Shown in pieces: positions 49,875 to 58,288 of a stretch of DNA of 64,000 nt; the first letter of the stretch is position 1; each line of letters begins with the position of its first letter. Below the pieces are notes generated by a model. The model was not told the origin of the DNA, did not search any database, and worked only from the letters and a program-made list of their open reading frames with translations. Made by a program: the position numbers and the translations under genes. Source of the stretch: Planctomycetota bacterium (GTDB lineage Bacteria > Planctomycetota > UBA1135 > UBA2386); the NCBI GenBank assembly GCA_016794565.1, contig JAEUHQ010000091.1, positions 1-64,000 on the forward strand. The letters are read 5' to 3'.

Positions 49875-49944
49875 GGCCGGAGCGCTGCTGACCCGCACGT
49901 AGCTTCGAGCGAGCAACTCCAAACCACGAGCCCACAGTCCGATC

Positions 49945-50574
49945 ATGGTCGAGGTCAAAGTATTCGAGGGCGGCGCGATCAAGTCGACGAGCGTCGACGC
50001 GCAGGCCTTCGGTTCGCGCGTTCTCGGGCGCACGCTCAAGGACGCCATCGTGATGTACGAGGCCAACGCGCGCGCCGGCACGGTCCAGGCCCGCACGCGC
50101 GCCATGGTGCACGGCGGCAACAAGAAGCTCTGGCCGCAGAAGCACACGGGCCGTGCGCGCATGGGCACGACCAAGTCGCCCCTCTGGCGCGGTGGCGGAC
50201 GCATCCATCCGCCCGCGCCGCGGGACCACGCGTACAGCATGCCGAAGCAGGCGCGCCGCGCCGCTCTGCGGAACGCGCTGTTCACGAAGTTCCGCGACGG
50301 CGAAGTCGCGATCGCGTCCGGCTGGCCGACCGGCAAGCCGAGCACGAAGTCGGCGGTCTCCATCCTGGGCAAGCTCGGGATGGGCGGCAGCGCGACTGTG
50401 GTCACGAGCCAGGTCGATCGCAACCTGTGTCTCTCGCTGCGCAACGTCCCGCTCGTCGACGTCCGCACCGTCGCCGATCTGAACGCGCGCCAGGTCCTGC
50501 TGCGCCGCTACATCGTGCTGACCCCGGACGCGTTCGCCGAGCTCCAGCAGCGTTTCGCGAAGAAGGAGTCCTGA
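49945..50574 (+). CDS. rplD: 50S ribosomal protein L4
   Basis: A 209-residue L4 with the exit-tunnel loop region RTRAMVHGGNKKLWPQKHTGRARMG followed by SPLWRGGGRIHPPAPRDHAY (residues ~48-95), then the globular MPKQARRAALRNALFTKF. L4 lines the exit tunnel and in E. coli represses the S10 operon. One base separates its stop from the rplW ATG. Normal length and motifs. Confidence 0.95.
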   Translation: MVEVKVFEGGAIKSTSVDAQAFGSRVLGRTLKDAIVMYEANARAGTVQARTRAMVHGGNKKLWPQKHTGRARMGTTKSPLWRGGGRIHPPAPRDHAYSMPKQARRAALRNALFTKFRDGEVAIASGWPTGKPSTKSAVSILGKLGMGGSATVVTSQVDRNLCLSLRNVPLVDVRTVADLNARQVLLRRYIVLTPDAFAELQQRFAKKES

Positions 50575-50575
50575 G

Positions 50576-50866
50576 ATGGCGAACCCTGCCCAGTACTACG
50601 ACGTCGTCCGCCGCCCGCTGATCACGGAGAAGTCCTCGAAGCTGCAAGGGCTGCGCAATCAGTTCCGCTTCGAAGTGGCTTCCTCGGCGAACAGGGTCGA
50701 GGTCAAGAAGGCGATCGAGACGCTGTTCTCGGTGAAGGTCCTCAAGGTCAACATGCTGAACGTGCCGAGCAAGGCGCGCCGCATGTTCGGACGTCCGGGC
50801 GAGACTCGCCCCTGGAAGAAGGCGATCGTCACCCTGCGCGCCGGGGACACGATCGACGTCTCCTGA
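50576..50866 (+). CDS. rplW: 50S ribosomal protein L23
   Basis: The 96-residue L23 has YYDVVRRPLITEKSSKLQG, RFEVASSANRVEVKKAIETLF and VLKVNMLNVPSKARRMFGRPGE ahead of the C-terminal strand WKKAIVTLRAGDTIDVS. It sits at the tunnel exit and docks SRP and trigger factor. It follows rplD by one base, indicating coupled translation. Confidence 0.95.
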   Translation: MANPAQYYDVVRRPLITEKSSKLQGLRNQFRFEVASSANRVEVKKAIETLFSVKVLKVNMLNVPSKARRMFGRPGETRPWKKAIVTLRAGDTIDVS

Positions 50867-50910
50867 TCGCCCTCCCGCGAACCCACCATATCCAGCCTTC
50901 GGGGTGACCC

Positions 50911-51771
50911 ATGCCAGTCAAGGTATACAAGCCAACGTCTGCCGGTCGACGCAACTCGTCGGTGCTCGACTTCGGCCACCTCACGCGTGGCAAGCGGCGT
51001 GAGAAGTCGCTGACCGAGCGGCTGTCGGACCGCGTCGGCAAGAACGCCGTCGGTCACATCACGAGCCGCTTCCGTGGCGGTGGTGCCCGCAAGATGTACC
51101 GCAAGGTCGACTTCCTGCGCGACAAAGACGGGGTTCCCGCGGTGGTTGCGTCGATCGAGTACGACCCGAATCGCACCGCGGACATCGCCCTCCTGCACTA
51201 TGCCGACGGTGAGAAGCGCTACATCCTCGCGCCGAAGCGTCTGTCGGTGGGCATGAAGGTCCTGTCGGGCGAGCGTTGCGAGCCTGATGTCGGCAACTGC
51301 ATGCCGCTCGAGTCGATCCCACTCGGTCTGCAGGTCCACAACATCGAGCTCCAGCCCGGGCGCGGCGGCCAGATCGGTCGTTCCGCCGGTTGCACGTGCC
51401 AGCTGATGGCGCGCGACGGCGACTATGCGGTCGTCGTGATGCCGTCGGGCGAGATGCGCAAGGTCCTCAGCAAGTGCCGGGCGACCATCGGCGAGATCGG
51501 GAACGAAGACTGGCAGAACGTCCGCTGGGGCAAGGCCGGTCGCGTTCGCCATCTCGGCCGTCGTCCGCACAACCGCGGCACTGCGCAGAACCCGGTCGCG
51601 CACCCGATGGGTGGCGGTGAAGGCCGCACCGGCGGCGGTCGTCACCCGTGCTCGCCTACGGGCAAGCTCAGCAAGGGTGGCAAGACGCGCCGCGGCAAGG
51701 CGCGCAGCAACAAGTTCATCCTGCGGCGGCGTCCGCCGGGCAAGCACGTGGCAGTGGGCAGCGGTAGCTGA
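50911..51771 (+). CDS. rplB: 50S ribosomal protein L2
   Basis: A 286-residue L2 with [47 protein letters not shown]-type segment ([20 protein letters not shown]) and the conserved C-terminal [21 protein letters not shown] whose histidine lies near the peptidyl-transferase centre. Slightly longer than E. coli L2 (273). It is needed for subunit association and peptide-bond formation. Confidence 0.96.
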   Translation: MPVKVYKPTSAGRRNSSVLDFGHLTRGKRREKSLTERLSDRVGKNAVGHITSRFRGGGARKMYRKVDFLRDKDGVPAVVASIEYDPNRTADIALLHYADGEKRYILAPKRLSVGMKVLSGERCEPDVGNCMPLESIPLGLQVHNIELQPGRGGQIGRSAGCTCQLMARDGDYAVVVMPSGEMRKVLSKCRATIGEIGNEDWQNVRWGKAGRVRHLGRRPHNRGTAQNPVAHPMGGGEGRTGGGRHPCSPTGKLSKGGKTRRGKARSNKFILRRRPPGKHVAVGSGS

Positions 51772-51785
51772 TCAGGAGCACCTCG

Positions 51786-52067
51786 ATGAGTCGCAGCATC
51801 ACCAAAGGACCGTTCGTCCATCCGAGCCTGGCCAAGAAGGTCGCGGCGATGAACAAGAAGGGCGTCAAGGATCCGATCCAGACCTGGTCGCGGGCCAGTG
51901 TGATCCTGCCCGAGTTCGTCGGGCACACGTTCAACGTGCACAACGGCCGCACCTTCCTGAAGGTCTACGTGACCGAGGACATGGTCGGCCACCGGCTCGG
52001 CGAGTTCTCGCCGACGCGCACGTTCCGTGGCCACTCGACGAAGAAGGTCGAGGAGGCAGCGCCATGA
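51786..52067 (+). CDS. rpsS: 30S ribosomal protein S19
   Basis: The 93-residue S19 has [19 protein letters not shown], the RNA-binding [19 protein letters not shown], and [20 protein letters not shown] and [10 protein letters not shown] near the end. It pairs with S13 in the 30S head. It starts 14 nt after rplB and overlaps rplV by 4 nt (ATGA). Confidence 0.96.
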   Translation: MSRSITKGPFVHPSLAKKVAAMNKKGVKDPIQTWSRASVILPEFVGHTFNVHNGRTFLKVYVTEDMVGHRLGEFSPTRTFRGHSTKKVEEAAP

Positions 52068-52447
52068 GCTTCGAAGTCCGAGCCGTGCACCGCGGTGCGC
52101 GCATGGGGGCCTACAAGGCCCGGCGCATCCTGGCGCTGATCCGCGGCCGCAACGCGAGCGCGGCCCTCGACGAACTGCGCAACGATCGCCACCGCGCGTC
52201 GCGCTTCATCTATCGGGTGCTGGCGTCCGCGATCGCGAACGCGCTGCAGAACCCGGACGTGCGTCCGAATCGCCTCGTCGTGTCCAAGGCGTGGGTGCAC
52301 GACGGCCCGCTGCTCCCCGGCGGCATGCGCATGCGGCCGGGTCCGCAGGGGCGCGCGATGCCGATCAAGCGGCGCACGTGCCACATCCACGTTCACGTCG
52401 CCGACCAGAAGGCCGGTGCCGGTGCAGACGCAGGGAGCGAGGAATAG
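52064..52447 (+). CDS. rplV: 50S ribosomal protein L22
   Basis: A 127-residue L22: [59 protein letters not shown] and the tunnel beta-hairpin/strand [21 protein letters not shown] short acidic tail (ADAGSEE) follows the fold. L22 lines the exit tunnel constriction with L4. AGGAGG lies within the end of rpsS, 8 nt before the ATG. Confidence 0.94.
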   Translation: MSFEVRAVHRGARMGAYKARRILALIRGRNASAALDELRNDRHRASRFIYRVLASAIANALQNPDVRPNRLVVSKAWVHDGPLLPGGMRMRPGPQGRAMPIKRRTCHIHVHVADQKAGAGADAGSEE

Positions 52448-52449
52448 CC

Positions 52450-53139
52450 ATGGGTCAGAAAGTTCACCCCACCGGGTTCCGCGTCGCCGTCACCGAACAG
52501 TGGCGCTCGCGTTGGTACGCGAACAAGAAGGACTTCGCGAAGAACCTCATCGAGGACCAGAAGATCCGCCGCTTCATCCGCAAGGAGTGGGCGTTCGCGG
52601 CGGTGCCGAAGGTCGAGATCGAGCGCACCGGCGAACTCGTCACGGTGTTCGTGCACACGGCCCGTCCGGGCGTGCTGATCGGAAAGAAGGGCACGAAGGT
52701 CGACGAGTTCCGTCAGGAGCTCGAGAAGCTCACGGGCAAGCCGGTGCGCATGAAGATCATCGAGATCCACCGTCCGGAGATGGAGGCCAACCTCGTCGCC
52801 GAGGCGATCGCCGAACAGCTCGGCAAGCGCATCAACTACCGCCGCGCGCTGAAGAAGGTCGCCGACACGTCGATGGCCGCCGGTGCAAAGGGCATCAAGA
52901 TCCGCGTCGCCGGTCGCCTGCAGGGGGCCGAGATGTCGCGCATCGGCAACTACCGCAAGGGCCGCGTGCCCTGCGGCACCTTGCGCGCGCAGGTTGACTA
53001 CGGCTTCGCCATCTGCGCGACCAAGTACGGCACGCTCGGCTGCAAGGTCTGGATCTTCAAGGGCGAGTACGGCCCGGGCGAGACGACGAACGGTCTCCTG
53101 CCCGTGCGTCCGGCGAGCGTCCCTTCGCCGCGCGAGTGA
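52450..53139 (+). CDS. rpsC: 30S ribosomal protein S3
   Basis: The 229-residue S3 has MGQKVHPTGFRVAVTEQWRS, a KH domain with VFVHTARPGVLIGKKGTKVD (GxxG loop IGKKG), and the C-terminal RINYRRALKKVADTSMAAGA and GIKIRVAGRLQGAEMSR block. S3 lines the mRNA entry channel and has helicase-supporting Arg/Lys residues. It starts two bases after the rplV stop. Confidence 0.96.
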   Translation: MGQKVHPTGFRVAVTEQWRSRWYANKKDFAKNLIEDQKIRRFIRKEWAFAAVPKVEIERTGELVTVFVHTARPGVLIGKKGTKVDEFRQELEKLTGKPVRMKIIEIHRPEMEANLVAEAIAEQLGKRINYRRALKKVADTSMAAGAKGIKIRVAGRLQGAEMSRIGNYRKGRVPCGTLRAQVDYGFAICATKYGTLGCKVWIFKGEYGPGETTNGLLPVRPASVPSPRE

Positions 53140-53181
53140 TCGCGCCGACCCCGCTACCACACACCGCCTGGAGTCACTGCG

Positions 53182-53592
53182 ATGTTGATGCCCAAGAGAA
53201 CCAAGTGGCGCAAGCAGATGCGCGGCAAGATCCGCGGCGAAGCCACGCGCGGCAACGAAGTCGCGTTCGGTGAGTACGGCTTGCAAGCGCTCGAGCCGGG
53301 TTGGCTCTCCGCGCGCGTGATCGAGGCTGGCCGCGTGGCCGCGTCGCGCAACGCGCCCGAGGCGAAGCTGTGGATTCGCGTGTTTCCGCACAAGTCGGTT
53401 TCGAAGAAGCCGGCGGAGACCCGAATGGGCACGGGCAAGGGCGACGTTGAGTTCTGGGCCGCGGTGGTGAAGCCCGGCACGGTCCTGTTCGAGCTCGATG
53501 GCGTGACCGAAGAAGCGGCGAAGCGCGCGTTCAACCGCGTCGCGCACAAGCTGCCCATGAAGGTCCGCCTCGTGAAGCGTCGTCACACCTGA
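53182..53592 (+). CDS. rplP: 50S ribosomal protein L16
   Basis: A 136-residue L16 beginning [20 protein letters not shown], with [20 protein letters not shown], the [20 protein letters not shown] loop near the A-site tRNA, and [14 protein letters not shown] at the end. MLMPKRTK is the standard start, so the first ATG was kept. It sits between rpsC and rpmC as in most bacteria. Confidence 0.95.
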   Translation: MLMPKRTKWRKQMRGKIRGEATRGNEVAFGEYGLQALEPGWLSARVIEAGRVAASRNAPEAKLWIRVFPHKSVSKKPAETRMGTGKGDVEFWAAVVKPGTVLFELDGVTEEAAKRAFNRVAHKLPMKVRLVKRRHT

Positions 53593-53646
53593 TCCAGTCG
53601 ACACACCTGATCCGAAGGCGCACCCCGGAAGCCAGCGAGCATCCCG

Positions 53647-53877
53647 ATGAAGAAGCTGATCACCGAAATCCGCGGCCAGGACACGGCTGAGCTGAAGGCC
53701 AAGCTCAGCGACCTGCGCAAGGAGCAGTTCCAGCTCCGTTTCCGTGGTTCCGCCGAGGAAGTCGCGAAGACGACCCGACACCGCGAGGTCCGCCGGACGA
53801 TCGCGCGCATCCTGATGGTCCTGGCCGATCGCGCCAAGACCGCTGCCGCCGCGCCCAAGGGCGGCAAGACGAAGTGA
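53647..53877 (+). CDS. rpmC: 50S ribosomal protein L29
   Basis: The 76-residue helical hairpin protein L29 has the hallmark LKAKLSDLRKEQFQLRFRGS and HREVRRTIARILMVLADRA. The C-terminal [13 protein letters not shown] tail extends slightly past the usual length (~63). It lies at the tunnel exit next to L23. Its last bases overlap the rpsQ GTG start (GTGA). Confidence 0.93.
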   Translation: MKKLITEIRGQDTAELKAKLSDLRKEQFQLRFRGSAEEVAKTTRHREVRRTIARILMVLADRAKTAAAAPKGGKTK

Positions 53878-54206
53878 GCAATCCCGTGACCCCCATGAGC
53901 ACGAACAGTCAGCCGAGTGGTTCGCCCGAGAACGCGCGTGCGGAGCGCAAGTCCGCCCGCGGCATGGTGATCTCGGCCAAGATGAACAAGACGATCGTGG
54001 TGCAGGTCGACCGCAAGGTCCGCCACCCGCTCTACGAGAAGTTCGTTTCGCGGCGGACGAAGCTCTACGCCCACGACGAGAAGTGCGAAGCGAAGACGGG
54101 GGACGTGGTCGAGGTCGTGCAGACCAGGCCGCTGAGCAAGCTGAAGCGTTGGCGCCTCGTGCGCGTGGTCCAGAAGGCACAGGCACAGGCACAGGCACAG
54201 GCGTAA
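53874..54206 (+). CDS. rpsQ: 30S ribosomal protein S17 with N-terminal extension and Ala-Gln repeat tail
   Basis: A 110-residue protein whose core is S17: [40 protein letters not shown] and [20 protein letters not shown] followed by RWRLVRVV. S17 binds 16S rRNA near helix 11. The ~28-residue Ser/Pro/Arg N terminus and a C-terminal AQAQAQAQA tail are additions to the usual ~85 residues. The tail is encoded by a hexanucleotide tandem repeat. The GTG overlapping rpmC was used; an ATG seven codons later is the other possible start. Confidence 0.92.
   Translation: MSNPVTPMSTNSQPSGSPENARAERKSARGMVISAKMNKTIVVQVDRKVRHPLYEKFVSRRTKLYAHDEKCEAKTGDVVEVVQTRPLSKLKRWRLVRVVQKAQAQAQAQA
54176..54202 (+). repeat. 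Hexanucleotide tandem repeat (GGCACA)4 at the end of rpsQ
   Basis: Four perfect copies of GGCACA plus GGC encode the alternating Ala-Gln tail of S17. Being in units of six bases, copy changes would keep the reading frame and only alter tail length. Confidence 0.85.
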
Positions 54207-54261
54207 GCCCACCGTTCATGAGTCCCGCGCGTCGAGGCCGGGGTTCGCAGAGGAGATTCCG

Positions 54262-54630
54262 ATGATCCAAGAAATGTCGATGCTGGACGTGGCCGACAAC
54301 ACTGGCGCCAAGCGCGCCATGTGCGTGAAGGTCCTCGGTGGCAGCGGACGCCGCTACGCTTCGGTGGGCGATGTCGTCATCGCGGTCGTCAAGAAGGCGT
54401 TGCCGACCGGCGAAGTGAAGGAGCACGAAGTCGTGAAGGGCGTTGTCGTCCGCACGGCCAAGGCCGTGCGCCGCTCCGACGGCTCCTACATCCGTTTCGA
54501 TCGCAACGCGCTCGTCGTGATCGACAAGGAAGGCAATCCCCGCGGCACGCGCATCTTCGGTGCCGTGGCACGTGAGCTGCGCGATCGCAACTTCATGAAG
54601 ATCGTCTCGCTGGCGGAGGAAGTGGTCTGA
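54262..54630 (+). CDS. rplN: 50S ribosomal protein L14
   Basis: The 122-residue L14 has [60 protein letters not shown] and [21 protein letters not shown]14 forms an intersubunit bridge with L19 and the 16S rRNA. It shares one base with the rplX start (TGATG). A 55-nt gap from rpsQ contains the ribosome binding site GAGGAG. Confidence 0.97.
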   Translation: MIQEMSMLDVADNTGAKRAMCVKVLGGSGRRYASVGDVVIAVVKKALPTGEVKEHEVVKGVVVRTAKAVRRSDGSYIRFDRNALVVIDKEGNPRGTRIFGAVARELRDRNFMKIVSLAEEVV

Positions 54631-54974
54631 TGCTCTTCAACAAGCCCAAGGTCCGTCGTGCGATGCACGTCAAGAAGGGCGACAAGGTCGTCGTCACTTC
54701 GGGTCAGTACAAGTCGAACGAGCCGCACGAAGTCCTGCGCGTCGATGCCGAGACCGGTCGCGTGATCGTGCAAGGTGTCAATCTCCGCTGGAAGCACCAG
54801 AAGCGCTCCCAGCAGAACCCGAAGGGTGGTCGCGTCCAGCTCGAGCAGCCGATCGACGCGAGCAAGGTCCTCCTGTTCAGCCAGAAGCTGGGCAAGGGTA
54901 CCCGCACCAGGATCCAGGTCGTCGACGGCAAGAAGAAGCGCGTCGGCGTCTCCTGCGGTACCCAGTTCGACTGA
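54630..54974 (+). CDS. rplX: 50S ribosomal protein L24
   Basis: A 114-residue L24 with a KOW motif: MHVKKGDKVVVTSGQYKSNE, then VNLRWKHQKRSQQNPKGGRV, where most L24 proteins carry G..KG..G in the first loop. The loop here reads SGQYKSNEPHEV rather than the usual SGKDKGKxGxV, a divergent KOW loop. L24 initiates 50S assembly. Translation is coupled to rplN by a one-base overlap. Confidence 0.92.
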   Translation: MLFNKPKVRRAMHVKKGDKVVVTSGQYKSNEPHEVLRVDAETGRVIVQGVNLRWKHQKRSQQNPKGGRVQLEQPIDASKVLLFSQKLGKGTRTRIQVVDGKKKRVGVSCGTQFD

Positions 54975-55037
54975 CCCGCATTCCCGCGACGAAAGCCACC
55001 GCAACGCCGCCAACACCGCATTTCCCGCACTGACGTC

Positions 55038-55607
55038 ATGAGCACCACGACCGAAAAGAAGCCGACTGCCCTTCCGCGTCGGCAGCAGATCTATCGCGAG
55101 AAGGTCGTTCCCGCGATGCGCAAGGAGTTCGGCTACCCGAACCCGATGATGGTCCCGCGCCTGCAGAAGATCGTCGTGAACATGGGTGTCGGCAAGGCGG
55201 TCGAGAACAAGAACCGCATGGAGGCCGCGACGAAGGACCTGACCGCGATCACCGGGCAGCGCCCGTTGATCCGCAAGGCACGCGGCGCGGTGTCCGGCTT
55301 CCGCCTCCGCGAGGGATATCCCATCGGCGTCGCCGTCACGCTGCGTGGCGCGCGCATGTGGGAGTTCCTCGACCGCCTGATCACGTTGGCCATCCCTCGC
55401 ATCCGCGACTTCCGTGGATTGCCGACGAAGCTGGACGGCCGCGGCAACTACACGATGGGTCTGTCGGAACAGAGCGTGTTCCCCGAGATCCAGCTCGACA
55501 AAGTCGAGTTCGTCCAGGGCATGGACATCACGTTCGTCACCTCGGCGCCCACCGACAAGGAAGGGCTCTCGCTGATGTCGAACCTCGGCATGCCGTTCCG
55601 CAAGTAA
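55038..55607 (+). CDS. rplE: 50S ribosomal protein L5
   Basis: The 189-residue L5 has YREKVVPAMRKEFGYPNPMM, VPRLQKIVVNMGVGKAVENK, ITGQRPLIRKARGAVSGFRL and the C-terminal DITFVTSAPTDKEGLSLMSN. It binds 5S rRNA and contacts P-site tRNA. A ~15-residue Thr/Lys leader precedes the fold. It precedes rpsN as in the canonical spc order. Confidence 0.96.
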   Translation: MSTTTEKKPTALPRRQQIYREKVVPAMRKEFGYPNPMMVPRLQKIVVNMGVGKAVENKNRMEAATKDLTAITGQRPLIRKARGAVSGFRLREGYPIGVAVTLRGARMWEFLDRLITLAIPRIRDFRGLPTKLDGRGNYTMGLSEQSVFPEIQLDKVEFVQGMDITFVTSAPTDKEGLSLMSNLGMPFRK

Positions 55608-55661
55608 TCGCACACCGGTACCAATCAACCGATCGCCGACAACACTCGATCGCCGACAAAC

Positions 55662-55847
55662 ATGGCCAAGAAGTGCTTGAGAGTAAAACAGCAGCAGAAG
55701 CCGAAGTTCTCGACTCGGCGCTACAACCGCTGCCAGCTCTGTGGGCGAGCCCGGGCCTACTACCGCAAGTTCGGTATCTGCCGGTGCTGTTTCCGTTCTC
55801 TCGCACTGCAGGGGGAGATCCCCGGCGTGCGCAAGGCTTCGTGGTAG
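55662..55847 (+). CDS. rpsN: 30S ribosomal protein S14, zinc-binding type
   Basis: A 61-residue S14 of the short, zinc-ribbon (C+) type: cysteines at 24, 27, 40 and 43 (CQLC, then CRCC) form the metal site. The conserved tail is [11 protein letters not shown]. The longer zinc-free form is not present. This and the zinc forms of S4 and L36 show a zinc-dependent ribosome. It is located between rplE and rpsH. Confidence 0.95.
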   Translation: MAKKCLRVKQQQKPKFSTRRYNRCQLCGRARAYYRKFGICRCCFRSLALQGEIPGVRKASW

Positions 55848-55859
55848 GAGCAGACAGCC

Positions 55860-56255
55860 ATGATGACCGATCCGATCGCTGACATGCTGACGCGCTTGCG
55901 CAACGCCCTCATGAGCGGAGCGCAGCACTGCGTGGTCCCCGGGAGCCGACTCAAGGTCGCGATCCTCGACGCGATGAAGCGCGAGGGTTTCATCCACTCG
56001 TACGAAGTCGCGTCCGACGGGCCGCGTTCCGCCGTGCGAGTCGAGTTCCGTTTCGGCCCCGAGGGCGAACGCGTCATTTCGTCGCTCTCCCGGTTCAGCA
56101 AGCCGGGTTGTCGCCGCTACCGCGGCTGCAACGATCTCCCGAAGGTGCGCGGTGGTCTCGGGATCGCCGTCGTGTCGACGAACCAAGGCGTGCTCTCCGA
56201 TCGCGAGTGCCGCCAGCGCCGCGTCGGCGGCGAAGTGCTCTGCACGGTGGACTGA
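55860..56255 (+). CDS. rpsH: 30S ribosomal protein S8
   Basis: The 131-residue S8 has MTDPIADMLTRLRNALMSGA, LKVAILDAMKREGFIHSYEV, SLSRFSKPGCRRYRGCNDLP and the terminal block GIAVVSTNQGVLSDRECRQR with GGEVLCTV. It binds the central domain of 16S rRNA and in E. coli represses the spc operon. It starts 12 nt after rpsN. Confidence 0.96.
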   Translation: MMTDPIADMLTRLRNALMSGAQHCVVPGSRLKVAILDAMKREGFIHSYEVASDGPRSAVRVEFRFGPEGERVISSLSRFSKPGCRRYRGCNDLPKVRGGLGIAVVSTNQGVLSDRECRQRRVGGEVLCTVD

Positions 56256-56257
56256 CC

Positions 56258-56809
56258 ATGTCAAGAATCGGCAAGAAGCCCGTCGTGATTCCGAAGGGTG
56301 TGACCGTCCAGGTCGCGCCCGGTTCGATCGCGGTGAAGGGCACGAAGGGTGAGCGCAAGCTCGCGGTCCGCCCGGAAGTGAATGTCGCCGTCGAAGGCAC
56401 CAACGTGGTCGTGTCGGCCTCCGACGAGGAGCGCAAGACGCGCGCCCTGCAGGGCACGACGCGCGCGCTCATCGCCAACATGATCGAGGGCGTCTCGAAG
56501 GGCTACGAGAAGAAGCTCGAGATCGCCGGCGTCGGCTACGAAGCGGCTCTCGAGGGCAAGGTGCTCGTGCTGAAGCTCGGGTTCAACCGCCCCGTGCGGT
56601 TCAACGTTCCCGGGACGGTGACGGTCGAAGTGCCGAATCCGACGACGCTGCTCGTGAAGGGCATCGACAACCAACAGGTCGGCACCGTTGCGGCAGCGAT
56701 CCGCAAACTGCGCAAGCCCGAGCCGTACAAGGGCAAGGGCATCAAATACAGCGACGAGGTCATCAAGCGGAAGGCCGGCAAGGCGTTCGCTTCGGGTGGC
56801 GCGGCGTAG
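56258..56809 (+). CDS. rplF: 50S ribosomal protein L6
   Basis: A 183-residue L6 with [20 protein letters not shown], two similar domains (second beginning [20 protein letters not shown]), and the signature [20 protein letters not shown]. It sits at the base of the L7/L12 stalk close to the sarcin-ricin loop. Only two bases separate it from rpsH. Confidence 0.97.
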   Translation: MSRIGKKPVVIPKGVTVQVAPGSIAVKGTKGERKLAVRPEVNVAVEGTNVVVSASDEERKTRALQGTTRALIANMIEGVSKGYEKKLEIAGVGYEAALEGKVLVLKLGFNRPVRFNVPGTVTVEVPNPTTLLVKGIDNQQVGTVAAAIRKLRKPEPYKGKGIKYSDEVIKRKAGKAFASGGAA

Positions 56810-56835
56810 GCCGGAGCGAGATCGAGGAAACACCA

Positions 56836-57204
56836 ATGACTTCCACGTTCCAGAAGCATCAACGGCGTCGCGGCAAGGCGACCTCGGTGCGCAACAAGGC
56901 GCGCCAGGTCGGCGGTCGCCCGCGCTTGTCGGTCTTCCGCAGCCTCGGCAACATCTCCGCCCAGGTCATCGACGATCTGCGCGGCCACACGGTCGCGGCG
57001 GCCTCGTCGCTCGAGAAGGACCTCCGCTCGACGACGAAGGGCATGCGCAAGACCGATGTCGCGAAGAAGGTCGGTGCCCTCGTGGCCGAGCGTGCGAAAC
57101 GCGCCGGCGTCGCCAAAGTCGCGTTCGACCGCGGCGCATACAAGTTCCACGGCCGCGTGAAGGCGCTGGCCGATGCGGCGCGCGAAGCGGGATTGGAGTT
57201 CTGA
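56836..57204 (+). CDS. rplR: 50S ribosomal protein L18
   Basis: The 122-residue L18 has the 5S rRNA-binding basic N terminus ([20 protein letters not shown]), [20 protein letters not shown], and the C-terminal [20 protein letters not shown] plus AAREAGLEF. It lies between rplF and rpsE in the standard order, with short spacers of about 20-30 nt. Confidence 0.96.
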   Translation: MTSTFQKHQRRRGKATSVRNKARQVGGRPRLSVFRSLGNISAQVIDDLRGHTVAAASSLEKDLRSTTKGMRKTDVAKKVGALVAERAKRAGVAKVAFDRGAYKFHGRVKALADAAREAGLEF

Positions 57205-57224
57205 TTCGACGGGAGTTCGGACAC

Positions 57225-57737
57225 ATGGCCAAGAGCAAGTACAACCTGATCCCGATCGACGAAGCCCTCTCCGCCGACGTCGAAGACGACGTCGTCGCCA
57301 TCAACCGCTCCGCGGCGGTGGTGAAGGGTGGTCGGCGTTTCTCCTTCAGCGCGCTGAGCGTCGTGGGCAACCGCAACGGCTTGGTCGGCATCGGCTACGG
57401 CAAGGGCCGCGAGGTGCCGGGCGCGATCGAGAAGTCGGTCAAGGACGCACGCAAGCAGATCATGCGTGTCGTTCGGTCGGGCACGACCATCCCGCACATG
57501 ACCGAAGGCAACTACTGCGCGACGAAGGTGCGGTTGCTGCCGGCCGCCCCGGGCACCGGCATCATCGCCGGCAAGGCCGTGCGCAAAGTGCTCGAGCACG
57601 CGGGCGTCACCGACGTGCTGACCAAAAACTACGGCTCGACGAACGCCCTGAACGTCGTCAAGGCCACCATGATCGCCCTCAGCAAGTTGCGCAGCCGCGA
57701 AGACACCGCGAAGCTGCGCGGAGTGAACGTCGAATGA
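57225..57737 (+). CDS. rpsE: 30S ribosomal protein S5
   Basis: A 170-residue S5: double-stranded RNA-binding-type N-terminal domain with INRSAAVVKGGRRFSFSALS, VVGNRNGLVGIGYGKGREVP and TIPHMTEGNYCATKVRLLPA, and the GTGIIAGKAVRKVLEHAGVT, NYGSTNALNVVKATMIAL C-terminal domain. It is a fidelity protein near the mRNA entry. It overlaps rplO by 4 nt; rpmD (L30), which usually lies between them, is missing. Confidence 0.96.
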   Translation: MAKSKYNLIPIDEALSADVEDDVVAINRSAAVVKGGRRFSFSALSVVGNRNGLVGIGYGKGREVPGAIEKSVKDARKQIMRVVRSGTTIPHMTEGNYCATKVRLLPAAPGTGIIAGKAVRKVLEHAGVTDVLTKNYGSTNALNVVKATMIALSKLRSREDTAKLRGVNVE

Positions 57738-58288
57738 ACCTCGCCGAAGCCAAGGCCCTGGGCCTCAAGTTCCCCGAACGCAAGCGCATCGGCCGAGGTG
57801 TCGGCTCCGGTCTCGGCAAGACGTCGGGTCGCGGTCACAAGGGCGCGAAGGCGCGCTCCGGCTGGTCCCGCCGCATCGGCTGGGAGGGTGGCCAGATGCC
57901 GCTGTATCGCCGCTTGCCCAAGCGCGGCTTCAACAACAAGAACTTCGAGAAGGTCTTCACGGTCGTCAACGTCAGCGACCTCGACGCGTTCGACGCCGGC
58001 GCGGTCGTCGATCTCCAGGCCGTGCTGGCCAAGGGCCTCACGTCGAAGGAGAAGCACTCCGACCTGTTCAAGATCCTCGGCGATGGCGAGGTCAAGAAGG
58101 CCGTGACCGTCAAGGTCGACGCGATCACTCCGAGCGCGCGCGAGAAGATCGAGAAGGCCGGCGGCAAGGTCATGGTCAACGAGAAGGTTGCGCACCGGCC
58201 GAAGTTCGTCGCGAAGGACGGCACGAAGCGCGCGCCGGGCACGCCGCGCCGTCGTCGCGGCAAGGCTTCCTTCGCCAAGAAGTCATGA
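57734..58288 (+). CDS. rplO: 50S ribosomal protein L15
   Basis: The 184-residue L15 has RIGRGVGSGLGKTSGRGHKG, GWEGGQMPLYRRLPKRGFNN and the C-terminal domain ending ITPSAREKIEKAGGKVMV. A basic tail (~35 residues, KRAPGTPRRRRGKASFAKKS) extends past the usual ~145. L15 is a 23S assembly protein. It overlaps both rpsE and secY by 4 nt. Confidence 0.96.
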   Translation: MNLAEAKALGLKFPERKRIGRGVGSGLGKTSGRGHKGAKARSGWSRRIGWEGGQMPLYRRLPKRGFNNKNFEKVFTVVNVSDLDAFDAGAVVDLQAVLAKGLTSKEKHSDLFKILGDGEVKKAVTVKVDAITPSAREKIEKAGGKVMVNEKVAHRPKFVAKDGTKRAPGTPRRRRGKASFAKKS

